Shown piece after piece: positions 7,737 through 15,780 of a stretch of 26,769 nucleotides of DNA. The first letter of the stretch is position 1. The number at the start of each line of letters is the position of its first letter. Source of the stretch: a virus; the IMG/VR virus record IMGVR_UViG_3300025316_000057, positions 1 to 26,769 of that record. The stretch is one strand, 5' to 3'. The translations under genes were made by a program, and so were the position numbers. The notes beneath the pieces are model-generated. The model had not been told where the DNA came from and searched no databases. It worked only from the letters and a program-made list of their open reading frames with translations.

Positions 7737-7890
7737 ATTTACTCTTATTTTTGATTTCACAAAGCCTACATAAAATCCAATTCGTTAAAATTCCTTCAGT
7801 GTCTGACTCTATACCCTGAAGCAACAGGCGGTAAGCCTTCCTACTTTTGGCCATCCTTTGAATGTACTCCATCGCCTGAATGAGATTCAT
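7699..7890 (-). CDS. Hypothetical protein, 63 aa, first gene of the packaging operon
   Basis: An unknown small basic protein. A longer reading from 7974 lacks a good initiation site and would run into the promoter element. ATG 7890 has TAGGAG at 8-base spacing and is chosen. The protein has a helical N-terminus (MNLIQAMEYIQRMAKSRKAYRLLLQG) and an unusual middle containing ILTNWILCRLCEIKN with two cysteines, then a charged tail. It overlaps the probable TerS gene and is led by the 7976-8004 late-promoter element. It could assist packaging or be part of a two-protein small terminase; this is inference from position. Confidence 0.65.
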   Translation of the reverse strand: MNLIQAMEYIQRMAKSRKAYRLLLQGIESDTEGILTNWILCRLCEIKNKSKYGTKGKENHRRD

Positions 7891-7975
7891 TTTGTGACTC
7901 CTATAAACAAAAAGGGTGTGCGTAGAAGGGTAAGGAAAAATCAAAACAAAGGAGTCCCATCTACAGCACACCACC

Positions 7976-8004
7976 GATTAAGAGTCTGATTTCTAAGGCA
8001 GTTA
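7976..8004 (-). promoter_or_regulatory. Putative late promoter for the packaging operon
   Basis: On the minus strand it reads TAACT, 17 bases, then CTTAATC, with AGAAATCAGACTCTTAATC identical to the element at 21121. It lies 85 nt upstream of the 63-aa gene. The spacing is that of a -35/-10 pair, but the boxes are not host sigma70 consensus. Confidence 0.6.
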
Positions 8005-8067
8005 ATATTTAATTTGATACTGAGGATAAAATATAGAGACACCCTTAGCTGTCCTTAACGAGTAAAA

Positions 8068-8571
8068 ATGACAAGGAAAAACAAAGCCGTAACCGACACA
8101 GAATTAATTCAAGCTTATCAAGGCATCATTCACACCCTAGCCTTTGGATTATGCAAGAGTAAAAACCACTATTGTTATGATGATCTGGTTCAACAGGGTT
8201 TGATTTCAATTCTCAGACTAAAGGATAGATTCACCTGTAGTGACGCCTATCTATTGCAGTGTTGTAAGCGCGATATGCTGACGATGTACAAACGGCTTAC
8301 CTGTCCAGTTTGTTTAACCAGAGATCATAACCTTCCAAAGTCGATTCCTACCGCAGTAGAGCTTGACGAAAGCTTGCCTGATAAGGAAGAAATAGATGAT
8401 CAAAGCGAACTTATGACGGTCATAAAAGACAGGGTATCTAGGCTTCCAGCCGATGAAAGAAAACAAGTTGAAAGCTATATGGCCAATATCCTGTCTGCCA
8501 AAGGTGGAAGAACATCTGATAGAGCCAAAGAGATTTTACGGAGAATCACACAGGATCTTAATTCTTTTTGA
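8068..8571 (+). CDS. Sigma-70 family-like protein, possible late transcription factor
   Basis: A 167-aa protein like a small (ECF-type) sigma factor. Residues about 10-75 follow region 2: a helix with QAYQGIIHTLAF, the signature-like DDLVQQGLISILRLKDRF, and DAYLLQCCKRDMLTMYKRL, which aligns with the core-binding and -10-reading helices. After an acidic linker, residues about 118-160 (RLPADERKQVESY...GRTSDRAKEILRRI) look like a degenerate region 4. The ribosome-binding site is weak (GAG at 8060-8062). It is the only plus-strand gene within the late half, divergent from the packaging operon and convergent with the capsid-tail operon. I infer that it directs host RNA polymerase to the conserved late element. 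An anti-sigma or unrelated regulator remains possible. Confidence 0.65.
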   Translation: MTRKNKAVTDTELIQAYQGIIHTLAFGLCKSKNHYCYDDLVQQGLISILRLKDRFTCSDAYLLQCCKRDMLTMYKRLTCPVCLTRDHNLPKSIPTAVELDESLPDKEEIDDQSELMTVIKDRVSRLPADERKQVESYMANILSAKGGRTSDRAKEILRRITQDLNSF

Positions 8572-8971
8572 AATCTTTGATCGTTTCAGCCGTAGATTGC
8601 ACGAATCCTGACGCCTGACTGATCTGGCGTGTATAAGTCACGGCACAACCTAAAATTGTAATTACTACGCCTATGGTGATTATAGCTGTCCGCATATCCT
8701 GAATAATGGCTTTAGCAAACAAGTTCCAAAGGCTATCTTTGGTGACAGGATCTTGTTTTTCTACGTCATGTGTTTCGTCTGCATAATCCATAGCCCTTAG
8801 CATTAACAGCGTGTCAAGCCCGTTGGATAAAGCCACAGATAGTGCGAACATACCCTGATGCGATTGGCAGGCCTCTACCGGCTTCTGCGTCGATGCCGCA
8901 CTATCTGTGGCAGTTTTTAATGCTGTCCTTGATTTATTGATGATATCGATTAATGCTTCGTTATTGCTCAT
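8558..8971 (-). CDS. Single-span membrane protein, 137 aa
   Basis: A protein of unknown function with one transmembrane helix at about 94-113 (AIITIGVVITILGCAVTY), a mainly helical soluble N-terminal part and a short charged tail. There is no signal peptide. It starts behind AGAGG at 5-base spacing. It is the last gene of the capsid-tail operon and its final 14 bases overlap the end of the plus-strand sigma-like gene. Phage genes in this place are often holins or spanin partners, but the long N-terminal domain and single span fit neither well. A lysis or superinfection role is a guess. Confidence 0.7.
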   Translation of the reverse strand: MSNNEALIDIINKSRTALKTATDSAASTQKPVEACQSHQGMFALSVALSNGLDTLLMLRAMDYADETHDVEKQDPVTKDSLWNLFAKAIIQDMRTAIITIGVVITILGCAVTYTRQISQASGFVQSTAETIKDFKKN

Positions 8972-8990
8972 GATTTGCCTCTATTAAATA

Positions 8991-11180
8991 TTATTCGCCC
9001 CAAGCCGGTGTATATATTGTCGGTTGCGTTTCACCGCTACCGTAGAAATTAAATTTGAAATCAGTCACAACGATAAACTGTTTGATTTTGATAGTGTCCA
9101 CCAAAGTCATGTACCAGTTTTCATAAGAAATTCCGTAGACATTATCAACAGACTTCGGACACTGATAATTCCAATATAAATAATCGCTTTTGTCTGTCGG
9201 AATCACAGGAGCACTAGAACCAAGGGTAAAAACTGGAATAGACGTAGGATTTTCGATCTCAAACACCTTGCTTATTCTTATCTTGTTTAAACCCTGTCCT
9301 TGGTAATTATCGATTCTGCTTTCAGTATAAGATGTTATAAAACTTGGAACAGTACACAGATAATTAATCAGCCCGAATTTAAGAGACTCGTAATCACTTG
9401 GCTGTTTGACTGTAAAGTCTGTTTCGAACGTGTAAGGGAAATCAGGATTCCACCTGTCAAAATAGTTGTGATAATCAACCTGTGCCGGAATGTCAGCATA
9501 AGCAACGACATAGACAGTCACCTTGCTAACATACCCACTTGCGCAAGCCATTGCACTGGGGTAAGGCAATGAGCCCATAACCACCTTGCTGTTAAAGTGT
9601 CCCTCGAATGATTTGTACCAATCCCAATAAGGACTGCCATAATAGTAATCCGTCAGTGTCTTTGTCGCGTAAGCTGTGGCATTGATCGAAAACAAAGAGC
9701 CGTCCCAAGCGCAAGAGTTACTTGCCGTGACTGACATACCAGATATGCCAGCCGTGTTATAAGCCGACATTTGGATATCAGGGTTACTGAGGACTCTTAC
9801 ACCGTTTGCAAACGTGCTGTTATCACCGTAGTAGTTGACGCAATTAGACACGGACAACGCAGAGTAATCATAGATAGAGATTGTGGACTGTAGGTTTTCC
9901 AGCATCGTTTTTGCCTGATTAAGATCGTTGGTTTTAATGCTCTGGTTTGTGCGTACTATCAACTGTGATTCGACACAGGAAATGGTTTCATTGACGGAGT
10001 TACCGTCGTTGGCACTGACGTTGACAGTTGAAAAGAAGTTGGAAGAAACTACAGGGATAGGAAAGCTATGGGTTTTACCCTGCCAGTCAATCGTATAGAG
10101 TCCGCTGAAATGATCAACCGCACTGATCTTAAAAGATAATTCGCCCGTGACTCCGTTGGTGTAAACCAACTTATCAGGACTGATCGAAATCCCGCCATAA
10201 GCCTTAAGCGTCATGGTGCCTACGTCACCGGAAACACCCCATGCTGTAGTCGGGTAGACATATACCGTGTTTGATTGACCGTAATTCATAGTCGGCCTGA
10301 ATGCGCCGTCAAAACCAATCGGCTTGCCGGTAAAACTACTGGGGTTAGCCAAAGCTGTAAAATAGCCTCTGTCTGATCTAAGGTTACTGTCGATTTCATA
10401 TAGGGCACCCATAAAGATGCTTGTGTTTGTGGCAGTGCAATACAACGGTGTGGTTACTGATACAGTCCCTATAAGGTAAGGCATAGTGACTGTGTTTGTA
10501 ACGGTAAATCCGCCACCACCTAAGAGCTTAATACTAAGGATTTCAGGCTGTAGTAATTCACAGCCCAACTTGTAAACGTTGGTGCCTAGTCCTGCCCTTG
10601 TCCATATGTTGCCGTGTTCCCAAGCTGTTGAAAGGTTGGTCGCTTGGATTCCATAGCAGATAGGACTGATAGGGTAATTGTTGCTAGAAACGTAGTTGGT
10701 TCCAAGAGGCATGTAAGTCAATCCTGCTGTCGGCACCCTCGTTGCCGTCACTGGTAGAATATCGAAAGCGTTATTCGTAGGTGTTGATAACTGCCATTGA
10801 ATGACCGTCTGGTTTATACCGTTTGAGAAGTGGTAATAATTGGTACTGGTTGATATCCAAGTTTGATTCTGTCCGCAGAGATAATTACCGTCTGTGATTG
10901 GGGTAATGGACTTATCCAGCCAAAGGATAGGGGCGTTATTCGTCAGCATATTTCTGCCTTGGCAAAGGATTTTACCATACATTAAATCCCAACTGGCGTA
11001 TGGCATAACGGTATTGGAAGAAGCCTGATTAAGAGCCATGATTTGACGCTCTGCTACTCCTGCCACAAGGTAAGCCGCATCCTCTGCATGGATAGTTTTA
11101 CCCGGTCTATCAGGCCATAAGACGCCAGTGACATAGACGCCACAAGCTATAAAAACGCCTAATGCATAACGCCTAAACAT
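8991..11180 (-). CDS. Large exported or surface fiber-like protein, about 729 aa
   Basis: A long protein rich in Asn, Thr, Ser and Tyr with an extracellular beta-structure feel and many aromatic residues. It begins with a basic stretch and a hydrophobic segment (FRRYALGVFIACGVYVTGVLW, about residues 2-22), i.e. a signal peptide or membrane anchor. ATG 11180 sits 8 bases after AGG and is preferred over 11186. It overlaps the previous gene. I see no lysozyme, protease or lectin motif. Position at the distal end of the tail module, after the tape measure and two tail genes, suggests a tail fiber or receptor-binding protein, yet a Sec-type N-terminus is unusual for a virion part. It may instead be an exported accessory adhesin. 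Confidence 0.7.
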   Translation of the reverse strand: MFRRYALGVFIACGVYVTGVLWPDRPGKTIHAEDAAYLVAGVAERQIMALNQASSNTVMPYASWDLMYGKILCQGRNMLTNNAPILWLDKSITPITDGNYLCGQNQTWISTSTNYYHFSNGINQTVIQWQLSTPTNNAFDILPVTATRVPTAGLTYMPLGTNYVSSNNYPISPICYGIQATNLSTAWEHGNIWTRAGLGTNVYKLGCELLQPEILSIKLLGGGGFTVTNTVTMPYLIGTVSVTTPLYCTATNTSIFMGALYEIDSNLRSDRGYFTALANPSSFTGKPIGFDGAFRPTMNYGQSNTVYVYPTTAWGVSGDVGTMTLKAYGGISISPDKLVYTNGVTGELSFKISAVDHFSGLYTIDWQGKTHSFPIPVVSSNFFSTVNVSANDGNSVNETISCVESQLIVRTNQSIKTNDLNQAKTMLENLQSTISIYDYSALSVSNCVNYYGDNSTFANGVRVLSNPDIQMSAYNTAGISGMSVTASNSCAWDGSLFSINATAYATKTLTDYYYGSPYWDWYKSFEGHFNSKVVMGSLPYPSAMACASGYVSKVTVYVVAYADIPAQVDYHNYFDRWNPDFPYTFETDFTVKQPSDYESLKFGLINYLCTVPSFITSYTESRIDNYQGQGLNKIRISKVFEIENPTSIPVFTLGSSAPVIPTDKSDYLYWNYQCPKSVDNVYGISYENWYMTLVDTIKIKQFIVVTDFKFNFYGSGETQPTIYTPAWGE

Positions 11181-11685
11181 ATTCATTACCTGTAATTAAG
11201 TCCCTATAATCATCAACGACAAACCAGATACCACCGTTACTCATAAGCTTGTAAATCGGGATTTTGACGTACACCGATGCCTGTGGTGTCTGATCTGAAA
11301 CATCGGGAAGACTGCCACCTTTGATTAGTTCCAAGGTGTTGTCATTGGTGTTAAGTTTGATACCTATAAATTGTTCTGTGCCTGTGTCTGGAAGGGTAAC
11401 AGATAGATCATCACTTATGATCGTGATAGGTCCTCTTGGCAAATAACATCTTGTACAGGTAAAGGCTTTGGTTGATGTGTTGTAGGAGCTATCGAAGATC
11501 CTGTTAAAGCTTGGAATCACAGGAAGACTACACGCAAGATGGACACCGTTGGAAGACACGCTTCCAGTCAGGCATCCGCCAAAGCTAAAACAAGAGACTG
11601 CGTTTAACCTACGGATGATCGCGTTAACGACATCCCTTGTGGCTATAGCCCCTGAAAACATTGGCATCTGTGGCAGACTGTTCAT
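11173..11685 (-). CDS. Probable tail or fiber-associated protein, 170 aa
   Basis: Unrecognised, but it looks structural: a short helical start (TRDVVNAIIRRLNAV), a cysteine-containing turn-rich segment, then beta-strand-like sequence ending in a hydrophobic KIPIYKLMSNGGIWFVVDDY stretch. It has no signal peptide. The ribosome-binding site is poor, and the start is close behind the previous stop, so translational coupling is likely. The last 14 bases overlap the large fiber-like gene. The order tape measure, 274-aa protein, this protein, fiber suggests a tail-tip or fiber-adaptor role. Confidence 0.65.
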   Translation of the reverse strand: MNSLPQMPMFSGAIATRDVVNAIIRRLNAVSCFSFGGCLTGSVSSNGVHLACSLPVIPSFNRIFDSSYNTSTKAFTCTRCYLPRGPITIISDDLSVTLPDTGTEQFIGIKLNTNDNTLELIKGGSLPDVSDQTPQASVYVKIPIYKLMSNGGIWFVVDDYRDLITGNEYV

Positions 11686-11688
11686 AGG

Positions 11689-12513
11689 TTATAGAGCGTT
11701 AGGAAGCGTTGCATACTGATAAGGGTTGATGTAATCACTAGCCGTTGTCGGATGTTCAATTTTAGATATTCTCTGATAGCATCCATCGATAAAGACGTAC
11801 TGCCAGCTATCTTCTTTTACAGCCGAACCAGAGTCTAAAAGTGTCTTGATCTGATAAGAGTAAGTTCTATTCCAGCTTTCTGTATCATAGGCATTGGTAA
11901 CGGATTCAACCACTGGCGTTGCGTTTCCACTGGCCAAAAGCACTGATCCTTTAGGCAGTCCCCAAAGGGTAGCGTTATTTAGTTTACCGACAACAGTTTT
12001 AAGCTGGTCAATCAAAGTGGTCATAGAACCTCTATAACGATCTGTGACGTTAACTCCAATCGTACAGTTCTGAACAGGTACAGTCACATCAACGTTAAGC
12101 GCAACGAAGGTGCCGCTTGTCGCGTCAGGACTGATGTACCAACTTCCACCTTTGCTCTTTTCCTTGGTGAACACGTCAAACGAAGCACCGCCTTGAATGG
12201 ACACTTGGACTGTTCCGTATTTAGCACCGCCTAAAATATCACTGCCAGCATTGACGGTAAAATTATCGTACTTGCAGATATACTTGGTTCCTGCGTTCTT
12301 GTTTTCGTCAACGTAATAACTCTGGGCTATATCGATGCATTGCAAATGAACGTCAGAGGGATAGGTGTCACCTAGAGCCGGGATATTATGCAGTGTTCCG
12401 CTTCTCCAAGTGCATACCAGATAAGTGGATGTAGCGGTTTTATATCCGCCGTAGCTTTCTTCTATGACATGTCCCGTGTCCAAAAGCAATCCCTGTATAG
12501 GTGTAGTAGGCAT
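11689..12513 (-). CDS. Probable distal tail protein, 274 aa
   Basis: A beta-rich protein directly after the tape measure gene, where siphophages encode distal tail or tail-tip proteins. No family motif is certain. The sequence is Thr/Gly/Asn-rich, with TWRSGTLHNIPALGDTY near the start, a middle segment with GTFVALNVDVTVPVQNCTIGVNV, and a C-terminal SWQYVFIDGCYQRISKIEH stretch. It starts at ATG 12513 behind AAGGAG. I assign it by gene order, size and composition; a baseplate hub or receptor adaptor are alternatives. Confidence 0.65.
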   Translation of the reverse strand: MPTTPIQGLLLDTGHVIEESYGGYKTATSTYLVCTWRSGTLHNIPALGDTYPSDVHLQCIDIAQSYYVDENKNAGTKYICKYDNFTVNAGSDILGGAKYGTVQVSIQGGASFDVFTKEKSKGGSWYISPDATSGTFVALNVDVTVPVQNCTIGVNVTDRYRGSMTTLIDQLKTVVGKLNNATLWGLPKGSVLLASGNATPVVESVTNAYDTESWNRTYSYQIKTLLDSGSAVKEDSWQYVFIDGCYQRISKIEHPTTASDYINPYQYATLPNAL

Positions 12514-12522
12514 AAATTCTCC

Positions 12523-14286
12523 TTATGGTGTCGGAACGGTGTAACAGCTATTGGCCTTACCGCTTAAAACGTCTGCAACCGTCTGCTGTGCGATTAATGA
12601 TTGACGCTGAAACTCTGCGTCAGCGTCCTTCTTCTCTTTTTGAAGATCCTTGATTTCCTTCTGAAGATCCAAAAGCTCTTTTTCGCGCTGTTTCTGATCG
12701 TTCTGATCCTTGTTGATAGCCTGAGCTAAAGCATTTCCAATTTCAGTTACCCCGATGCCGGTAGAAATGCTTGTAGGATGTGCTTCAGGTTTATCGATCT
12801 TTTCTTGAACCTTTTTAATCCGCTTATCAAAATCGTTTTGTCCCATACCAAATTGATATTTGCGTTCATTCTCAGACATGATGGAACCGGCTATGGATTT
12901 ACGCTGACCGTTTAAAATGTCTTGGTTAGCCTCTAGTCCTTTCTGCATTTCTTTTAGCTTAGGATTATCAGGGAATTGGGACAGTTTGTCCTTAACCTCG
13001 GCCATAGACGTTATGTTATTTGTTCTTATCTCATCGATTCTGCCTAGCCAAGATTTCTGGATATTAGCAGGAGTGCCACCAGCATAAGTGTCACCCTGCC
13101 TTGCAATCTGGCGTTGAAAATCAGTAACCATTTCAGGCATACGTAGGGAAGTGAAAAGGCCCTTGTTATCCAAGCCTTTCTTGAAAGTGTCTTCCTGCAT
13201 GAAATTAGCAGAGAAAGCTGATTCCCCTGTGCGATATGTAAGCTTGTTTTTTATTCCTGATCCGATAGCCCCTGCATATTCACCCCAACCCAATCCCTTG
13301 GTTTCAGGTATAACCATTTTAAGGCCTGCCAGCACAGCGGCGGCTACAGCGGCGGCAATGGCAATAATAGGAATAGCACTTAGCAAACCGGCACCGAAAG
13401 CACCAGCGGCCTGAGTCATACGCGATAGCCCCATGGAAGCACCAGCGGCTAAATCAGCGGCCTTACCCGCTACAGCACCGGCACCGATAGAGGTAGCTAT
13501 AGAACCGGCCCTTGTACCCCACAAAGAAGCTCTTTGGATAATCGGCTGTGCGTTGTACTGTGCCGCAGTCAATCCGCCTTGCAAGCGTCCATAGATATCT
13601 CTGGCGTTATTGCCTATTAAGTGGGTTGCTCCATGCCCGACACCTATATCGTAACCTGTGCCTAATGCACCTCCAAGCAAATCACCACCGGCCGTAGAGG
13701 CACCGCCAATTAAACCTGCTTTACGGATATCCTGTGCCAGCTTGCTTCCGGATGCAACCAATTGACCGCCAATCGTTATACCCTTCATACCGACAAACAC
13801 AGCCGCGAATTCTTTGCCGTAATCAACCAGCTTTTGAAGCTTGGCTGTGTCTAAGCTGTTAAGCTTGTCGGCTAGGATCTCTGCCCATTGATAAAGCGTC
13901 TTGCCACGGAAAACGTTTACCTCAGTCGCCAGCTTCTTACCTACTCCAGCGGTAGCACTTTCGATATTACCTAAAGCTACCTGAAATTTCTGAGCTTCTA
14001 CTGATCCTGATTTAAGGAAAGCCGCTATAGCCAAACCGGCACCGACTCCACCAGTCTTAAGCACACGTTCTAAGGGCTTGGATAGCTTGTCTGACAGTTC
14101 CGCTATGCCACGGGACAGAGTGGCAACGTGTTCAAGCATGGCACCCTTGACGGCTTTACCGCTTTGTTCGCCAGCCTTCTTTAACCCCTTTTCGAGTTTG
14201 TCTGATGCCGCAGTAATAGCTTTATCAGCCTGTACTGCGTCAGCTTTTACCTCTACAAAGGCTTCTAAAATTGCTTGATCTGCCAT
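12523..14286 (-). CDS. Tail tape measure protein
   Basis: A 587-aa protein with the hallmarks of a tape measure. The N-terminal part is Ala-rich and helical (VEVKADAVQADKAITAASDK), there is a hydrophobic stretch at about 292-326 (AIPIIAIAAAVAAAVLAGL), Gly/Ala-rich segments occur around 190-280, and the C-terminus has a charged coiled coil at about 525-570 (repeated LQKEIKDLQKEKKD-type heptads). It sets tail length and is expelled during infection. The size is modest for this family, so the tail should be short for a siphovirus. It follows the tail chaperone genes by 5 bases, the standard order. Confidence 0.9.
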   Translation of the reverse strand: MADQAILEAFVEVKADAVQADKAITAASDKLEKGLKKAGEQSGKAVKGAMLEHVATLSRGIAELSDKLSKPLERVLKTGGVGAGLAIAAFLKSGSVEAQKFQVALGNIESATAGVGKKLATEVNVFRGKTLYQWAEILADKLNSLDTAKLQKLVDYGKEFAAVFVGMKGITIGGQLVASGSKLAQDIRKAGLIGGASTAGGDLLGGALGTGYDIGVGHGATHLIGNNARDIYGRLQGGLTAAQYNAQPIIQRASLWGTRAGSIATSIGAGAVAGKAADLAAGASMGLSRMTQAAGAFGAGLLSAIPIIAIAAAVAAAVLAGLKMVIPETKGLGWGEYAGAIGSGIKNKLTYRTGESAFSANFMQEDTFKKGLDNKGLFTSLRMPEMVTDFQRQIARQGDTYAGGTPANIQKSWLGRIDEIRTNNITSMAEVKDKLSQFPDNPKLKEMQKGLEANQDILNGQRKSIAGSIMSENERKYQFGMGQNDFDKRIKKVQEKIDKPEAHPTSISTGIGVTEIGNALAQAINKDQNDQKQREKELLDLQKEIKDLQKEKKDADAEFQRQSLIAQQTVADVLSGKANSCYTVPTP

Positions 14287-14291
14287 AAAAA

Positions 14292-14525
14292 TTACCCCGC
14301 AAACTCGAAAATGTTGACCGGCTTACCCTCGGCTTTCAGCTTCTTAATCTTATCCGCTATCGCCTGTTTCTTTATCTCTGCTTGTGTCTGATCTTTATAA
14401 TCAGGATCTATGTACTTTGCCACTTTAGCTAACACGCTAGGACACTGATCTAAAACGTAATCCAGCGTCCAATGCATGCGTTCACAGATACTAATGATAA
14501 ACCTATCTATTCCGTCGTTATTGTG
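14292..14525 (-). CDS. Tail assembly chaperone, second frame (gpT-like), likely reached by +1 frameshift
   Basis: The frame encoding MHWTLDYVLDQCPSVLAKVA is open upstream of its ATG (14477), without a stop, back into the preceding gene; 14525-14478 would encode 16 more residues starting HNNDGIDRF. That frame is +1 to the upstream chaperone gene. A +1 slip at TTT-C (14529-14526), just before the upstream stop at 14518, would give a 220-aa fusion (143 + 77 residues). The ATG at 14477 has no good ribosome-binding site. Tail chaperone pairs made by programmed frameshift are well known (lambda G/GT); +1 is rarer than -1. The product would hold the tape measure protein during tail assembly. Confidence 0.7.
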   Translation of the reverse strand, partial: HNNDGIDRFIISICERMHWTLDYVLDQCPSVLAKVAKYIDPDYKDQTQAEIKKQAIADKIKKLKAEGKPVNIFEFAG

Positions 14526-14955
14526 GAAACGTAGAGTCCTGCTTACCCTCAGCCTTCTTATCTTCTACGTCATCTTCAACAACACCCAACGAAAACAGAT
14601 AAGCCTTTAAGATTTCCTCTGCGTTATCCTGCCATAGATCCTCTGCAATCATAGGAGTACAGGAATAAACCAAAGTCTCTTTAACGGCTTCGTCAGTCAT
14701 CCTGTAAGCCTTCATGTCTTCGTCACTGACAATATTCTGCTTTGAAGCTTCAACGAGAAACTTGATCCTGTCAGCATCGGGCAGAATCTTGGCCAATGCC
14801 AAGGTTTCCTGTCTTGATTTAGCCTTAAGGTTTTCAACAAGTTTATCGTTCAACTGTTTACGCTGACGAATGGTTAATTCTTTGCAGACAATCGCAACAT
14901 AGCCGTCTTTTTGGGCTAGGTTAAATGTTTTCGTTGGTGTGGTAAGTTCTGTCAT
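14518..14955 (-). CDS. Tail assembly chaperone (gpG-like)
   Basis: A 145-aa acidic, helical, soluble protein located between the tail tube and the tape measure gene, as expected for the first tail assembly chaperone. Characteristic features are a short N-terminal beta part, then a helix-rich body with RQRKQLNDKLVENLKAK and an acidic C-terminus (GVVEDDVEDKKAEGKQ). It starts at ATG 14955 after AAGGAAAAAT. It stops 40 bases before the second chaperone ATG, but the second frame is open across the gap. It would recruit the tape measure protein and not enter the virion. Confidence 0.75.
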   Translation of the reverse strand: MTELTTPTKTFNLAQKDGYVAIVCKELTIRQRKQLNDKLVENLKAKSRQETLALAKILPDADRIKFLVEASKQNIVSDEDMKAYRMTDEAVKETLVYSCTPMIAEDLWQDNAEEILKAYLFSLGVVEDDVEDKKAEGKQDSTFPQ

Positions 14956-14986
14956 ATTTTTCCTTGTCCTTTGTTTTATGATAAAC

Positions 14987-15010
14987 GGGGTAGCCGGAAA
15001 GGCCTACCCC
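14987..15010 (-). terminator. Hairpin after the tail tube gene
   Basis: On the minus strand GGGGTAG pairs with CTACCCC, with an inner CC/GG and a small bulge. It is a strong stem between the tail tube stop and the chaperone gene, followed only by a weak GTTTATC. It is best read as a partial terminator or attenuator that lets the tail tube mRNA outnumber the downstream message. Confidence 0.6.
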
Positions 15011-15018
15011 TGCACATC

Positions 15019-15378
15019 TTATGCGCTGACAGTAGGCACAACCGTAGCCGAAATGCTGAAGTCTGCGATTCCGTCCTTGGCTCCGTTACCCTTAACGTTA
15101 GTTACCTTGACGTTATAGGAAGTCGAAACAGTGGCAATAACGATAGTCACAGTAACCACATCATCAACATCGAAAACACCAAGGATGTTATCCCTGAAAT
15201 TGACAGTAAGATTCGTTGACTTATCAATCATCACGATAGCCTTTTCGCCAGCCGCATCTTCGAATGCTCTAGCCCCAACCTCATTACCAACCTTATCAAC
15301 CGACATAGAATAAGCGCGATAGGTGCCACTGCCAGCCGTAACGCTGATGTCATCACCCAAAATAGCGAATGAACTCAT
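15019..15378 (-). CDS. Major tail tube protein
   Basis: A 119-aa beta-rich protein with the compact sandwich pattern of small phage tail tube proteins: alternating hydrophobic strands (NLTVNFRDNILGVFDV, VVTVTIVIATVSTSYNVKV) and a C-terminal KDGIADFSISATVVPTVSA strand, where these proteins typically end. Length is short but within the family range. It starts behind GAGGG. It is bracketed by its own late-promoter element (15456-15484) and a hairpin (14987-15010), which fits a protein needed in hundreds of copies. The tail chaperones and tape measure follow. Confidence 0.75.
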   Translation of the reverse strand: MSSFAILGDDISVTAGSGTYRAYSMSVDKVGNEVGARAFEDAAGEKAIVMIDKSTNLTVNFRDNILGVFDVDDVVTVTIVIATVSTSYNVKVTNVKGNGAKDGIADFSISATVVPTVSA

Positions 15379-15455
15379 ATTTAATCCCTCTTTTTATCAA
15401 CACCTCAAAGCGTCCACCATAGACACAATAAGGATGTGAAAAGTGTTGTTATACT

Positions 15456-15484
15456 GATTAAGAGCCTGAAAACGGGGTAGCTTA
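15456..15484 (-). promoter_or_regulatory. Putative late promoter for the tail tube gene
   Basis: On the minus strand TCAGGCTCTTAATC matches the other two elements with one G/A difference. It lies in a 103-bp gap, 77 nt upstream of the tail tube start. The upstream half (TAAGC) is less conserved and coincides with the stop codon of the gp10-like gene. Confidence 0.5.
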
Positions 15485-15778
15485 CTTCTTAGCGAACTCT
15501 GTTAACGTATCGATTAGGGCAGTCCTAAGCCAAGCCTGCGGCCTTTGGGCATGAGGACCACTGGTGCCAAACTCAGTGTAAGCCGCCTTCGGTAATGAAG
15601 ATCCTACACGCTTATTACCGTTCTCCATGTCTTCTGTGTGGATGTCGGCTTTCAATTCGCCAGTGTCCACAGGGCAGTAATACCTAGCCCTTTCTTCCAG
15701 AAATGCGGCTCTGACTTCAACTTGCTTGGCTGTCCAACGGGCAACCACTTCATCGAAATTGGATTTCTTCTTGATCAT
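15482..15778 (-). CDS. HK97 gp10-like head-tail/tail completion protein
   Basis: A 98-aa protein matching the HK97 gp10-like family: the conserved core CPVDTGELKADI, then GSSLPKAAYTEFGT and a final QAWLRTALIDTLTEF helix. The N-terminal third is a charged helix. Such proteins complete the head-tail interface in siphophages. It starts at ATG 15778 two bases after the DUF1353 stop. Its usual neighbours (connector, head closure, tail terminator) lie about 3 kb upstream, so accessory genes have been inserted into this part of the operon. Confidence 0.85.
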   Translation of the reverse strand: MIKKKSNFDEVVARWTAKQVEVRAAFLEERARYYCPVDTGELKADIHTEDMENGNKRVGSSLPKAAYTEFGTSGPHAQRPQAWLRTALIDTLTEFAKK

Positions 15779-15780
15779 AT

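Noticed and set aside
7976-8004. Late element as an integrase attachment site or transposon end
   Set aside because: Three copies share direction and distance to start codons rather than flanking a mobile segment.
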